Assembly (NCBI GenBank): GCA_913062925.1
Contig: CAJXWJ010000004.1
Coordinates: forward strand, 28,703 to 92,702
Length of the DNA stretch: 64,000 nt
Direction of reading: 5' to 3'
DNA from: an uncultured Pseudorhodobacter sp.
Lineage (GTDB): Bacteria > Pseudomonadota > Alphaproteobacteria > Rhodobacterales > Rhodobacteraceae
Both the position numbers and the translations under genes were made by a program. The notes beneath the pieces are model-generated. The model searched no databases. It was not told where the DNA came from and saw nothing but the letters and a program-made list of their open reading frames with translations. Of this stretch, positions 53,654 to 63,113 are shown piece after piece (positions within the stretch are counted from its first letter, which is position 1; each line of letters opens with the position of its first letter).

Positions 53654-54826
53654 TCAGCGCAACCGCGCCAAAAGCGCCAGCGAGGGCGCGCCAGTAACGG
53701 CCAGCCCCTGCGCCTGTTCATAGGCCGAAATCGCCGCAATGGTGTTTTTGCCGATCACGCCATCGCTGCCTTGGGTGTCAAAGCCCGCTTGGGTCAGCCG
53801 CCGCTGCAAAAGCTGGCGATCTGCAAGCGTCATCCCCTGCGCATCCGGCCCAAAAGACCCGCGCAGCGCAGGTTTGCCCGCCAATTGATCCGCCAGATAG
53901 CCCACCGCCATCGCGTATTTATCACTGTTGTTATAACGCTTGATGACACCAAAGTTGTGATAGAGCAAAAACGCAGGGCCCGTGGCGCCGCCCGGCAGGC
54001 TAAGGCGTGCGGCGCCAAAGTTTCGCAGCTTGCCCCCCGCAGCCGCTCGCAGCCCCAAAGCCGCCCAATCTTTGCGTGGGCCTTTGTCGCGCGGCGAAAA
54101 TCCTTTGGGCAAGATCACCTCTTGCCCCCAAGGCTGCCCGCGCGTCCAGCCCGATTGCGCCAGATAGGCCGCAGTCGAGGCCAGCGCGTCGGTTGGATCC
54201 TCGCCCCAAATATCGCGGCGGCCATCGCCGGTGAAATCCACCGCATAGGCCTGAAAGGTGGTGGGAATAAACTGGGTGTGGCCCATCGCCCCGGCCCAAC
54301 TGCCCAGCATGTTTTGCGGCGTGACATCGCCGCGCTGCAAGATCTTCAGCGCGGCAATCAACTGCTTTTCAAAGAACGGCCCGCGTCTGCCTTCATAGGC
54401 CAGCGTCGCCAAGGCTGAAATGGTTGGAATATCGCCACGTTTGGTGCCGAAAAAGCTTTCAAACCCCCAGATTGCGGCGACGACATGCGGCTCGACTCCA
54501 AAGCGGAGTTCGATTGCATCAAGCCTGCGCGCATAGCGGGCATAGGCTTTGCGCCCCAAAGCCATACGCTCGGGCGAGGTGGCGATTGCCATAAACTCTT
54601 CGGTGCTGCGCCGCCCCTCGATCTGTTTGCGGTCTTGCGCAATCACTTCGGGCAAAAGCCGCAGATCCTGAAACGCGCGGCGCAGAGTGGCTGCTGATAT
54701 GCCCTGCTTTAGCGCCCGCGTCTGGAATCCACGCTGCCAGGCGTCAAAGCCCGCCGTCGATGCCAAAGCCGGGGCAGCAAAAACGATCAACATCCCAAGC
54801 CCAAACCCGCGCCGCGTGATCGGCAT
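53654..54826 (-). CDS. Lytic murein transglycosylase (MltB family) with peptidoglycan-binding domain, Tat-type signal
   Basis: Cleaves the glycan strand of peptidoglycan to 1,6-anhydro ends. The protein is 390 residues. The SLT_2 catalytic domain (about 25-315) has the acid Glu in I-W-G-F-E-S-F-F-G near 122 and G-A-M-G-H-T-Q-F-I-P near 182. A C-terminal PG_binding_1 domain follows (about 330-390). The N-terminus M-P-I-T-R-R-G-F-G-L-G fits a twin-arginine signal and ends P-A-L-A, so export may be by Tat. The ATG at 54826 is chosen after GGGGG; the frame opens at 54886, inside a terminator. Confidence 0.9.
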   Translation of the reverse strand: MPITRRGFGLGMLIVFAAPALASTAGFDAWQRGFQTRALKQGISAATLRRAFQDLRLLPEVIAQDRKQIEGRRSTEEFMAIATSPERMALGRKAYARYARRLDAIELRFGVEPHVVAAIWGFESFFGTKRGDIPTISALATLAYEGRRGPFFEKQLIAALKILQRGDVTPQNMLGSWAGAMGHTQFIPTTFQAYAVDFTGDGRRDIWGEDPTDALASTAAYLAQSGWTRGQPWGQEVILPKGFSPRDKGPRKDWAALGLRAAAGGKLRNFGAARLSLPGGATGPAFLLYHNFGVIKRYNNSDKYAMAVGYLADQLAGKPALRGSFGPDAQGMTLADRQLLQRRLTQAGFDTQGSDGVIGKNTIAAISAYEQAQGLAVTGAPSLALLARLR

Positions 54827-54840
54827 GACAGCCCCCAATG

Positions 54841-54880
54841 CAAAAACCAATGCCCCGAAGCCTAATGGATTCGGGGCATT
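54841..54880 (-). terminator. Rho-independent terminator of the gluconolactonase-gnd operon
   Basis: Perfect 11-bp inverted repeat AATGCCCCGAA (54849-54859) and TTCGGGGCATT (54870-54880) with a 10-nt loop. On the - strand it is followed by GGTTTTTG. It lies between the gnd stop (54908) and the transglycosylase start (54826). Confidence 0.9.
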
Positions 54881-54907
54881 GCGCAACGTTTTGCTGGGGG
54901 GGGCGAC

Positions 54908-56320
54908 CTAGAGTCCGTGGCCCGCCCATGGCCCATGTTTATCGGCCAACCCATCCACCCGTTCAAAGCCATGCGCGCCAAAGAAATCGCGCTGCGCTTG
55001 GATCATATTCGCAGTCGAGCGACCAGTCCGCATCATATCAAACCAAGCCAGACCTGACGCCAGCGCCGGAACCGGCAGCCCGGCCAGCGCCGCCGCCGCA
55101 ACCACGGCGCGCAGATCGCCGTGGCTGGCCTTCAGATGGTCGGCAAAGAACGGCGCGAACATCAGGTTGCGCGCGGAGTCATCGCTTAGTGCAGTCGCCA
55201 TGTCGTTCAACATCGACGAGCGGATGATGCAGCCTTCGCGCCAGACCCGCGCGATATCGGGCAAGGGCATCGGCCAATCAAAGGCCTTAGCCGCAGCCGA
55301 GATCAAAGCAAAGCCCTGCGCATAGCACAGGATTTTTCCCGCAATCATCGCCTGTTCCAATTGCGCCAAAGTCACAGAAGTGGTCGGCTGCGGTGCCGCA
55401 CCAAACAGCGCCTCGCCTGCCAAGCGCTCTTCCAGACGCGACGACAGATTGCGCGCCATCACCGCCGCCTCGATCGCGGGGATCGTGGCGGCAAGGTGCT
55501 GCGCCTCGATCACCGTCCAGCGACCTGTGCCTTTCTGGCCTGCGCGGTCCAAGATCATATCCAGCATCGGTTTGCCGCTATGACTGTCGGTGGCGGCGGC
55601 AACTTCGGCGGAAATCTCGATCAGATAAGACTGTAGAACGCCAGCGTTCCAGCCGCGCAGAACTGTTGCAATCTCGGCGGCCTGCATGCCCAAGCCGTCG
55701 CGCATCACGCCATAAACCTCGGCGATCATCTGCATATCGGCGTATTCAATGCCGTTGTGCACGGCTTTGACAAAATGCCCCGACCCAGCTGGGCCCATAT
55801 ATTCAGCGCAAGGCTCGCCCTTATACTGCGCGGCAATGGCGTTCAGCACGGGGGCAACGCGGTCCCAATCGGCCTTATCGCCGCCGCCCATGATCGCAGG
55901 ACCATGGCGCGCGCCCTCTTCGCCGCCAGAAACGCCAATGCCCAAAAAGCGTGGACCGCCCTTGGCTGCCGCCGCCGCACGGCGATTGGTGTCGTGAAAC
56001 AGCGCATTGCCCGCGTCGATGATTAAATCTTCAGACGACAAAAGCGGCGTCAGATCGGCAATCATATCATCCACCGCCTGCCCCGCCGGCACCATCAGAA
56101 CAATCGCGCGCGGGGGCGTGATGGCGGCCACCAGTTCGGCCAAACTCTCGGTCGCGGTGATCATCGGCGCAAGCGCGCCGGCCTCGGCCTTAAACCCATG
56201 CGTCACAGCGGTGGTGCGGTTCCAGACCGCAATCGGAAACCCCTTTTCAGCGATGTTGAGGGCCAGCATGGCCCCCATAGTGCCAAGCCCGATCAGGCCG
56301 ATTTGCGCGGTGTTCGTCAT
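54908..56320 (-). CDS. gnd: 6-phosphogluconate dehydrogenase, decarboxylating
   Basis: Oxidises 6-phosphogluconate to ribulose-5-phosphate and CO2 with NADP. The protein is 470 residues, the usual dimeric long form. The coenzyme fold starts I-G-L-I-G-L-G-T-M-G near 7-16. The signature G-V-S-G-G-E-E-G-A-R-H-G-P is near 128, the catalytic Lys/Asn region F-V-K-A-V-H-N-G-I-E-Y near 182-192, and G-T-G-R-W-T near 261. The ATG at 56320 overlaps the stop of the gluconolactonase-like gene (ATGA). The operon carries a GntR-type operator, so gluconate control is likely. Confidence 0.95.
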   Translation of the reverse strand: MTNTAQIGLIGLGTMGAMLALNIAEKGFPIAVWNRTTAVTHGFKAEAGALAPMITATESLAELVAAITPPRAIVLMVPAGQAVDDMIADLTPLLSSEDLIIDAGNALFHDTNRRAAAAAKGGPRFLGIGVSGGEEGARHGPAIMGGGDKADWDRVAPVLNAIAAQYKGEPCAEYMGPAGSGHFVKAVHNGIEYADMQMIAEVYGVMRDGLGMQAAEIATVLRGWNAGVLQSYLIEISAEVAAATDSHSGKPMLDMILDRAGQKGTGRWTVIEAQHLAATIPAIEAAVMARNLSSRLEERLAGEALFGAAPQPTTSVTLAQLEQAMIAGKILCYAQGFALISAAAKAFDWPMPLPDIARVWREGCIIRSSMLNDMATALSDDSARNLMFAPFFADHLKASHGDLRAVVAAAALAGLPVPALASGLAWFDMMRTGRSTANMIQAQRDFFGAHGFERVDGLADKHGPWAGHGL

Positions 56321-57210
56321 GGTTTCTGGTCTCCTGCACGGTTCAAGGTGATCGCGTATAGGCTTGTTGTGGCGGTAATGAAAAGCTGATGCTTGGCGCG
56401 CCCGCCAAAACACAGGTTCGAGACAACTTCGGGCACAAGGATTTTCCCCAACAAAGCCCCATCAGGCGCAAGGCAATGCACCCCATCGGCGGCCGAAGAC
56501 CATAGGTTTCCGTCTCTATCACAGCGGATTCCATCGGCGCAGCCTGCGCTGATGCTGTGAAAAACCTTGCCGCCCTTGGGTCGGCCAGAGGTCATGTCAA
56601 AGCGACGGATATGTTGTGGATCATCGCTGAACATCCGGCCGGTATCGGCGACATAAAGCACCTGTTCGTCGGGGCTGAACGCCAACCCGTTGGGGCAGTT
56701 GAAATCGGTTAGAACCGCCTCGATCTGGCCCGAGGGATCAACGCGGTAGAGATGACAAGGCAGCTCTTGTTCGCCCGCAAAACCTTCGTAGTTGGTCATG
56801 ATGCCGTAATGCGGATCGCTGAACCAGATTGCGCCATCGGCGGTGACGACGATATCGTTGGGCGAATTCAACCTTTTGCCCTGATAGCTGTCGGCGATAA
56901 CGGTGATTGACCCATCCAGTTCGGTCCGCGTCACCCGCCGCGTGCCATGTTCGCAAGACAACAGCCGCCCCTGCCGATCGCGGGTATGGCCATTGGCGTA
57001 GTTTGACGGCGCGCGATAGGTGCTGATGCCGTGATCGGGCGTGTAGCGCAGAATGCGGTTGTTCGGAATATCCGAGAACAGCAGACAGCCCGCATCGCCA
57101 AACCAAACCGGCCCCTCGACCCAGTCAAACCCCGTCGCCAGCTTTTTCACCGGAGCATTGCCCATCACAAAGCGTGCAAATCTTGCGTCATGGCTCTCAA
57201 AGAATGTCAT
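56317..57210 (-). CDS. SMP-30/gluconolactonase family protein
   Basis: A 297-residue six-bladed propeller lactonase. Family metal ligands are visible: Glu in W-V-E-G-P-V-W near 32, Asn in L-N-S-P-N-D-I-V-V near 115-120, the D-P-H-Y-G-I segment after it, and Asp in G-I-R-C-D-R-D-G-N near 230. Coupled to gnd (ATGA at 56317-56320), glucono-lactone or a related aldonolactone is the probable substrate. The ATG at 57210 follows AGGAGG. The frame continues to 57465, but that part runs through the operator and promoter and is not coding. A second, different SMP-30 gene lies at 21180. Confidence 0.9.
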   Translation of the reverse strand: MTFFESHDARFARFVMGNAPVKKLATGFDWVEGPVWFGDAGCLLFSDIPNNRILRYTPDHGISTYRAPSNYANGHTRDRQGRLLSCEHGTRRVTRTELDGSITVIADSYQGKRLNSPNDIVVTADGAIWFSDPHYGIMTNYEGFAGEQELPCHLYRVDPSGQIEAVLTDFNCPNGLAFSPDEQVLYVADTGRMFSDDPQHIRRFDMTSGRPKGGKVFHSISAGCADGIRCDRDGNLWSSAADGVHCLAPDGALLGKILVPEVVSNLCFGGRAKHQLFITATTSLYAITLNRAGDQKP

Positions 57211-57232
57211 ATCCTGCCTCCTTCTCTCGCCC

Positions 57233-57260
57233 ATGTTACCGATAACATTGGCGGGGTCAA
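57233..57260 (-). promoter_or_regulatory. GntR (LacI-family) type operator overlapping a promoter of the lactonase-gnd operon
   Basis: The 16-bp palindrome ATGTTACCGATAACAT at 57233-57248 fits the ATGTTA-N4-TAACAT element recognised by the E. coli LacI-family gluconate repressor GntR. On the - strand a -35-like TTGACC (57260-57255) and a -10-like TAACAT (57238-57233) are 16 nt apart, so the operator covers the -10. It lies 22 nt upstream of the gluconolactonase start. Steric repression relieved by gluconate is the natural reading. The repressor gene is not in the window. Confidence 0.75.
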
Positions 57261-57400
57261 AATCAAAGTATCCCGCCGCATACCCCCAGACCACCAAAAT
57301 CGGCTGCGGCTTTCTCGCGGATTTCTTGGCAAATAGGAATTGACCCGCAGCGGCGCACCCCCCATCTGTAGTCTGAACGCTTTTCCAGAGAGGATATTCC

Positions 57401-58276
57401 ATGCCCAACGAATTGCTTGGCAGCGGTGCCGCCTTTTTAGCCATTGCGCTGCTGATTATCGTCACCCTCTACAAGGCCGTGCGGATTGTGCCGCAAAGCC
57501 AAAAGTTCGTTGTCGAACGCTTTGGCCGCTTGCATTCGGTGCTTGGGCCCGGTTTGAACCTTGTTGTGCCCTATCTGGACCGCATCGCGCATAAGGTTTC
57601 GGTGCTGGAACGCCAATTGCCAACCGCCCGCCAAGACGCGATCACCACTGACAACGTCTTGGTGCAGGTGGAAACTTCGGTGTTCTATCGCATCATCTCG
57701 CCCGAAAAGACCGTCTACCGGATTCGTGACGTTGACGCTGCGATTGCGACAACCGTGGCAGGGATCGTGCGCTCGGAAATCGGCAAGATGGAACTGGATC
57801 AGGTGCAATCGAACCGCAACGAGCTGACCGCCAATATCCGCGAACATGTGCGGGCGATGGTCGATGATTGGGGTATCGAGGTGACGCGCGCCGAGATTTT
57901 GGATGTGGCGCTGGATGAGGCCACTCGCCACGCGATGATGCAGCAGCTGAACGCCGAGCGTGCCCGTCGTGCGCAGGTGACCGAGGCCGAGGGCAAAAAG
58001 CGCGCGGTCGAGCTGAACGCCGATGCCGAGCTTTACGCGGCCGAACAAGAGGCAAAGGCGCGGCGCATCCTGTCAGATGCCGAAGCCTACGCCACCAGCA
58101 CCATCGCCGCTGCGATCAAGGAAAACGGCATCGAGGCCGCGCAATATCAGGTTGCGCTGAAACAGGTCGAGGCGCTAACCGCCGTTGGTCAAGGGGCGGG
58201 CAAGCAGACTATCATCGTACCGGCTCAGGCCTTGGAGGCCTTTGGCGATGCGTTTAAAATGTTGAAGGGGCGCTGA
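57401..58276 (+). CDS. qmcA: SPFH/band 7 domain membrane protein (QmcA-like stomatin)
   Basis: A 291-residue inner-membrane protein: one N-terminal membrane helix (about 8-28) and an SPFH domain (about 30-190) opening I-V-P-Q-S-Q-K-F-V-V-E-R-F-G-R. An Ala/Glu-rich coiled coil follows (about 185-255). The 'paraslipin/QmcA' type forms ring-like membrane assemblies and commonly pairs with NfeD, as here. A supportive role in membrane protein quality control is suggested for relatives. The ATG follows AGAGAGG. The NfeD gene starts one base after its stop codon. Confidence 0.93.
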   Translation: MPNELLGSGAAFLAIALLIIVTLYKAVRIVPQSQKFVVERFGRLHSVLGPGLNLVVPYLDRIAHKVSVLERQLPTARQDAITTDNVLVQVETSVFYRIISPEKTVYRIRDVDAAIATTVAGIVRSEIGKMELDQVQSNRNELTANIREHVRAMVDDWGIEVTRAEILDVALDEATRHAMMQQLNAERARRAQVTEAEGKKRAVELNADAELYAAEQEAKARRILSDAEAYATSTIAAAIKENGIEAAQYQVALKQVEALTAVGQGAGKQTIIVPAQALEAFGDAFKMLKGR

Positions 58277-58277
58277 T

Positions 58278-58550
58278 ATGACACTTTTGGGCATCTGGTG
58301 GGTCTGGATCACCCTTGGCGCGGGTCTTGCTGTGCTCGAGGTTCTGGTGCCCGGCTTTCTGTTTCTGGGCTTTGCCATCGCCGCAGTGATTATGGCGGCT
58401 TTGGTAACGCTGAACCTGACGCAAAGCCTGCCTTTGTTGATTCTGCTTTATACCCTGCTTGCGCTGCTGGCCTGGCTGGGGCTGCGGGCAAAATTTGGCA
58501 ATGGAAAAGGCAGCGTGAAGGTTTGGCACGACGACATCAATGACACCTAA
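58278..58550 (+). CDS. NfeD-like membrane protein (short form)
   Basis: A 90-residue protein with two or three hydrophobic segments (about 5-28, 30-48 and 52-68) containing G-F-L-F-L-G-F-A-I-A-A, a family trait. It ends in a short hydrophilic tail without the full OB-fold domain of longer NfeD proteins. It starts one base after the SPFH gene stop; NfeD and stomatin-like proteins form a conserved functional pair. No terminator separates it from the convergent GT61 gene, whose stop is 6 nt away. Confidence 0.88.
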   Translation: MTLLGIWWVWITLGAGLAVLEVLVPGFLFLGFAIAAVIMAALVTLNLTQSLPLLILLYTLLALLAWLGLRAKFGNGKGSVKVWHDDINDT

Positions 58551-58556
58551 CCGCCG

Positions 58557-60233
58557 CTAGGCCTTGCGCGCTTTGCTGCGCAGCTGCGCCTTGATCCAAG
58601 GGCGATCCTTTGAAAAGTTGTGAAACTGCTCGGGAAAGCTGTCGCGGAACACATCCAATGCCGCGCGCACCGTTTCCAGATCACTCAAGGCACGCGCGCA
58701 CCAGATCACGCTCACCAGCGTTTGCCAGCGGCTGGGATCAATCCGATAGGCGGAATAAAGTGCTGCAAGCTGGCCAGTGCGGTCGTCTAGCGCCTCGCAA
58801 CACTCTGACAATGTCAAGCATGTGCTAAGATCACTTTCAGCGGCATGTGGGTTCTGCTCGATCACCATCCGCGCTTGGGTTGGCGCCCCCACCTGCACCA
58901 ATTGCGCTGCGACCCTGCGCACATCCTCCACCCGCGTCAATGCCGGCGGCTGCCCCAGAAGCGACACCACGAAAGACATCACCTGCGCCAAACCGCTAGG
59001 TGACAGATGTACAGGCACTATGCCATCGGTTGCAAAAACCGGATCAGCCAGCGGGGTCTTGGAATTATAATCGGCAAAAAAGCTGACATAGTGACACTGG
59101 CTTGCATTGGCCAATCGCCAGAAATCGCCCCAACGCGTCGTGGCGGTTTGTAAGGTGCCAAGTTCAATCACATAGGTTTCTGGCGCGGCGAACAGCATAT
59201 TGGCAAAACCAGCACCATGATAGGAAATCATCACCTCGGCATTTGCCATCAAAGCGATCTGCTCCAGCGGCGTCAGATTTTCAAACGCCACATGCTGAAA
59301 TCCGAACAGGCCCAAAAGATCAAAGATCTCATTCTCGCCCTTCATATGGCGCGGCCGCGCTTGCCCCTCTTCTCGGCCAACCCAAAACCGCCGCGGCAGA
59401 TGGCTGAAATCCATACCCGCAATCGCCTGCAACCCCCGCGCACGCAGGGCGTAAAGCGTTGAATCAACCGAATTCATTGCCAGAATGCCATGCGAAGCGC
59501 GCGTCGCCACCCGACCCTTCCAAAGAGTTTTCGAGGGTGCAAAGGCATCCAGCTCGGCGCTTTGCGTCACAGGCAAATGGTAATAGCTGGGCCCAAAGCT
59601 ATAGGGCAGAACCACCTCGGCGTGATGGAAGGGCGCGCGTTCAAAGATCACCCGATCAGCCAATTCAGGAAACAGCGCCTCAATAAAGGCAAAGGCAAAC
59701 AGCCGAGTCTTGTCGTTTGAATTTGGATAATGAAAGTAGATCGGACCCTGCACTCCAGCCTCGGCCACCAAGGTTAACTGGCACAGAGCTTCACTGATAA
59801 AGTGAAAATAGTTAAAGGTGTTGCGGCATTCGATGGCAAAGGCGGTCTCGGAAGGCAGCGCTGTGGCGACAAGCGGCGCCGTTTTGCCCGCGTTCTCGGC
59901 TTGGCAGTGGTGAAAATAATCGACCAAAGCCTGCTCGGGGTCAAAATCCTGCGTCTCATTCTTCCAACAATAATGATTCAACAGGCGCGAGCCCGAAGCA
60001 CCATTGACCAAACATTTACCACCCGTCGTCACGAAAGATTTCTTGAACCAAACGTCCCGCAGAAAAACCGGGGCGCATTTAACCTCGATCGCCTGCTTAA
60101 AGCTGCGATGCTTGCGCGTTAGAGCCAGATGCGCTTCGATCTTCTCGTTCATTTCGGGGTGTTCGCTGGCAGCAAAACCGTGAATCTGCGCCCTTGGCCT
60201 TGGCCGCCAGAAAAAATCTGGCTGCTGCAACAT
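58557..60233 (-). CDS. Glycosyltransferase family 61 protein with helical C-terminal extension
   Basis: The GT61 domain spans the middle: C-R-N-T-F-N-Y-F-H-F-I-S-E near 136, L-R-A-R-G-L near 265, and the key segment M-I-S-Y-H-G-A-G-F-A-N-M-L-F near 335-350, followed by V-I-E-L-G. These enzymes add xylose or other sugars in surface polysaccharides. The last 130 residues are helical and TPR-like. I start at the ATG at 60233, which has GGGGAAGGG upstream (558 aa). The frame extends with plausible residues to a TTG at 60335, so the true start may be there or at a GTG at 60317. No other capsule or LPS genes are adjacent. Confidence 0.8.
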   Translation of the reverse strand: MLQQPDFFWRPRPRAQIHGFAASEHPEMNEKIEAHLALTRKHRSFKQAIEVKCAPVFLRDVWFKKSFVTTGGKCLVNGASGSRLLNHYCWKNETQDFDPEQALVDYFHHCQAENAGKTAPLVATALPSETAFAIECRNTFNYFHFISEALCQLTLVAEAGVQGPIYFHYPNSNDKTRLFAFAFIEALFPELADRVIFERAPFHHAEVVLPYSFGPSYYHLPVTQSAELDAFAPSKTLWKGRVATRASHGILAMNSVDSTLYALRARGLQAIAGMDFSHLPRRFWVGREEGQARPRHMKGENEIFDLLGLFGFQHVAFENLTPLEQIALMANAEVMISYHGAGFANMLFAAPETYVIELGTLQTATTRWGDFWRLANASQCHYVSFFADYNSKTPLADPVFATDGIVPVHLSPSGLAQVMSFVVSLLGQPPALTRVEDVRRVAAQLVQVGAPTQARMVIEQNPHAAESDLSTCLTLSECCEALDDRTGQLAALYSAYRIDPSRWQTLVSVIWCARALSDLETVRAALDVFRDSFPEQFHNFSKDRPWIKAQLRSKARKA

Positions 60234-60461
60234 CGCAAACCCTTCCCCGCCAAAGGGGTTCAAAATCAGGCCGTCCGGCGCTTGATGAAAAGTTATCTGG
60301 TTAAGCACGACACTCACTGAATGATTTGGCAACAAATTCGGTCTGATGCGAAAGTATTAACACGGAACGCGGCGGTTTCCAGTCAAATGGCGGGCCAGCG
60401 GTGGTTCCCTTTTTGCTGCCAAAATGCTTTGCTGCCCGCGACATAAGCCTTGGGGGGTCGG

Positions 60462-63101
60462 GTGAGCGACGAGACTGTAACGCCGATGATGGCGCAATAT
60501 CTAGAGATCAAGGCGCAGAACCCCGGCGCGCTGCTGTTTTACCGGATGGGCGATTTCTACGAGATGTTTTTTGACGACGCCGTCGCTGCGGCCGAAGCGC
60601 TGGACATTGCGCTGACCAAGCGCGGTTTTCACAAGGGCGAACCGATTTCGATGTGCGGCGTGCCCTATCATGCCGCCGAGGGCTATCTGCTGACGCTGAT
60701 CCGCAAGGGCTTTCGCGTGGCAATTGCCGAGCAGATGGAGGATCCGGCCGAGGCGAAAAAGCGCGGCTCGAAATCTGTGGTGAAGCGCGATGTGGTGCGG
60801 CTGGTGACACCCGGCACTTTGACCGAGGATTCCCTGCTCGAGGCGCGGCGGCACAACTATCTTTGCGCCTTTGCCGAAGTGCGCGACGAAGCAGCGCTGG
60901 CTTGGGTGGATATCTCGACCGGAGAGCTGCGGGTGATGCCCTGCCCGCTGGTGCGACTGGGGCCGGAACTGGCACGGCTGGCGCCGCGCGAGGTGCTGGT
61001 TTCCGAAGCGCGAGAGACTGATTTGGCGGCAATAGTCACTGAATCGGGGGCGGCGCTGACAGGTTTGGCACGGGGGAGTTTTGATTCCACCAGTGGCGAG
61101 GCGCGGCTGTGTCAGCTGTGGCAGATCGGCTCGCTGGAGGCCTTTGGCAATTTTGGCCGCGCCGAGATTGCGGCGATGGGTGGGCTGGTCGATTACCTTG
61201 ATTTGACCCAGCGCGGCAAGCTGCCGCTGTTGCGTGCGCCGCTGCGGGAAAGCGCCGATGGCGCGGTGCAGATTGATGCCTCGACCCGCCGCAACCTTGA
61301 GATCACCCAAGCGCTTTCGGGAGGACGCGAGGGGTCGTTGCTTGCTGCCGTTGACCGAACAATGACAGCGGCAGGGGCGCGGTTGTTGGAGCGTCGGATT
61401 TCCAGCCCCTCACGCGATCTGGCGACGATCAAGGCGCGGCTGGAGGCGGTGCGATTTTTACTGAATGCCGCAGCGCTGCGCGAGGATTTGCGGGCGGATT
61501 TGCGCCGCGTGCCCGATATTGACCGCGCGCTGTCGCGGCTGGCGCTTGACCGCGGCGGGCCGCGCGACTTTGCGGCCATTCGTGCGGGGCTGACCCAAGC
61601 CGAAAGCATCGCGGCGCGGCTGAGCGATGTGCCAGAGATTTTGCGCGACGCGGGCCAAGCGCTGCTGGGCCATGGTGCCTTGATTGATCTGCTGGATGCG
61701 GCGCTGGTTGCCGAACCGCCGCTGTTTGCGCGCGATGGCGGCTTTGTGGCCGCAGGCTATGATGCAGAATTGGACGAAACGCGAAGATTGCGCGACGAAG
61801 GCCGTGGCGTGATTGCAGCGATGCAGGCCGAGTATATTCAGCAAACTGGCGTGCAGAGTTTGAAGATCAAGCACAACAATGTGCTGGGCTATTTCATTGA
61901 AACCACCGCGACGCATGCCGAAAAGATGCTGGCACCACCGCTTTCGAACAGCTTTATCCACCGCCAGACCACCGCCAATCAGGTGCGCTTTACCACTCTA
62001 CCGTTGAACGAGATCGAGACCAAGATCCTGAACGCGGGCAACCATGCTTTGGAGATTGAAAAACGTCACTATTCAGCCCTTAGAGACGCTATTTTGGCGC
62101 AATCTGGGCCAATTGGTGCGGCGGCACGTGCGCTTGCCGAGATTGACCTTGCGGCGAGTTTTGCCGACTTGGCGATGGCCGAAAACTGGAGCGAGCCGCG
62201 TGTCGATGCGAGCCGCGCCTTTGTGGTGGAGGGCGGACGGCATCCAGTGGTTGAACGCGCCCTACGCCGGCAAGGTGGCGGGGCTTTTGTGGCGAATGAT
62301 TGCGCGCTGACCCAAGAGCAAACGCCTGCGATCTGGCTGCTGACCGGGCCCAATATGGCGGGTAAATCGACGTTTCTGCGGCAGAACGCGCTGATCGCCT
62401 TGCTGGCGCAGGCGGGCAGCTTTGTGCCGGCGAAATCGGCGCATATCGGGCTGGTCAGCCAGTTGTTCAGCCGGGTTGGGGCCTCGGACGATCTGGCGCG
62501 GGGGCGGTCGACCTTTATGGTTGAAATGGTCGAAACCGCGGCGATTTTGAATCAGGCCGATGATCGGGCCTTGGTTATTCTGGACGAGATCGGGCGCGGC
62601 ACCGCGACCTATGACGGGCTGTCGATTGCTTGGGCGACGATGGAGCATCTGCACGAAACCAACCGATGCCGCGCGCTGTTTGCCACGCATTATCACGAGA
62701 TGACGGCTTTGGCGGATAAGTTGCAGGGCGTGGAAAACGCCACCGTCACGGTGAAGGAATGGGACGGCGATGTGATCTTTTTGCACGAGGTCAAGCGCGG
62801 CGCGGCGGACCGCAGCTATGGCGTGCAGGTGGCGCGACTGGCGGGGCTGCCGATGGCTGTGATCGAGCGGGCGAAGGTGGTGCTGGAGGCTTTGGAAGCG
62901 GGCGAGCGTGAGGGCGGCGCGCGGCAAAAGACCTTGATTGATGATTTGCCGCTGTTTCGCGCCATTCCGGTGGCGGCACCGAAGCCTGTCACGCAGGCTT
63001 CGGCTGTTGAGGCGCGGTTGAAAGAGGTCATGCCGGATGAGCTGACCCCGATTGAGGCACTGCGTTTGGTCTACAGCCTGAAGGATCTGCTGAAACCCTA
63101 G
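60462..63101 (+). CDS. mutS: DNA mismatch repair protein MutS
   Basis: Recognises mismatches and small loops. The product is 879 residues. The mismatch-binding domain carries G-D-F-Y-E-M-F-F (the Phe-x-Glu wedge) near 31-38. The lever/clamp region follows, then the ABC ATPase with Walker [10 protein letters not shown] at about 629-637 and Walker [11 protein letters not shown] near 706. The C-terminal helix-turn-helix ends the protein. The start is unclear: a GTG at 60462 after a GGGGGG run is chosen, with TTG at 60450 and ATG at 60486 as alternatives. It is divergent from the GT61 gene. Confidence 0.96.
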   Translation: MSDETVTPMMAQYLEIKAQNPGALLFYRMGDFYEMFFDDAVAAAEALDIALTKRGFHKGEPISMCGVPYHAAEGYLLTLIRKGFRVAIAEQMEDPAEAKKRGSKSVVKRDVVRLVTPGTLTEDSLLEARRHNYLCAFAEVRDEAALAWVDISTGELRVMPCPLVRLGPELARLAPREVLVSEARETDLAAIVTESGAALTGLARGSFDSTSGEARLCQLWQIGSLEAFGNFGRAEIAAMGGLVDYLDLTQRGKLPLLRAPLRESADGAVQIDASTRRNLEITQALSGGREGSLLAAVDRTMTAAGARLLERRISSPSRDLATIKARLEAVRFLLNAAALREDLRADLRRVPDIDRALSRLALDRGGPRDFAAIRAGLTQAESIAARLSDVPEILRDAGQALLGHGALIDLLDAALVAEPPLFARDGGFVAAGYDAELDETRRLRDEGRGVIAAMQAEYIQQTGVQSLKIKHNNVLGYFIETTATHAEKMLAPPLSNSFIHRQTTANQVRFTTLPLNEIETKILNAGNHALEIEKRHYSALRDAILAQSGPIGAAARALAEIDLAASFADLAMAENWSEPRVDASRAFVVEGGRHPVVERALRRQGGGAFVANDCALTQEQTPAIWLLTGPNMAGKSTFLRQNALIALLAQAGSFVPAKSAHIGLVSQLFSRVGASDDLARGRSTFMVEMVETAAILNQADDRALVILDEIGRGTATYDGLSIAWATMEHLHETNRCRALFATHYHEMTALADKLQGVENATVTVKEWDGDVIFLHEVKRGAADRSYGVQVARLAGLPMAVIERAKVVLEALEAGEREGGARQKTLIDDLPLFRAIPVAAPKPVTQASAVEARLKEVMPDELTPIEALRLVYSLKDLLKP

Positions 63102-63113
63102 GCTGTAGCGCGT

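Noticed and set aside
57211..57465. 85-codon N-terminal extension of the second SMP-30 gene
   Set aside because: It would run through the palindromic operator and promoter; the ATG at 57210 has AGGAGG.
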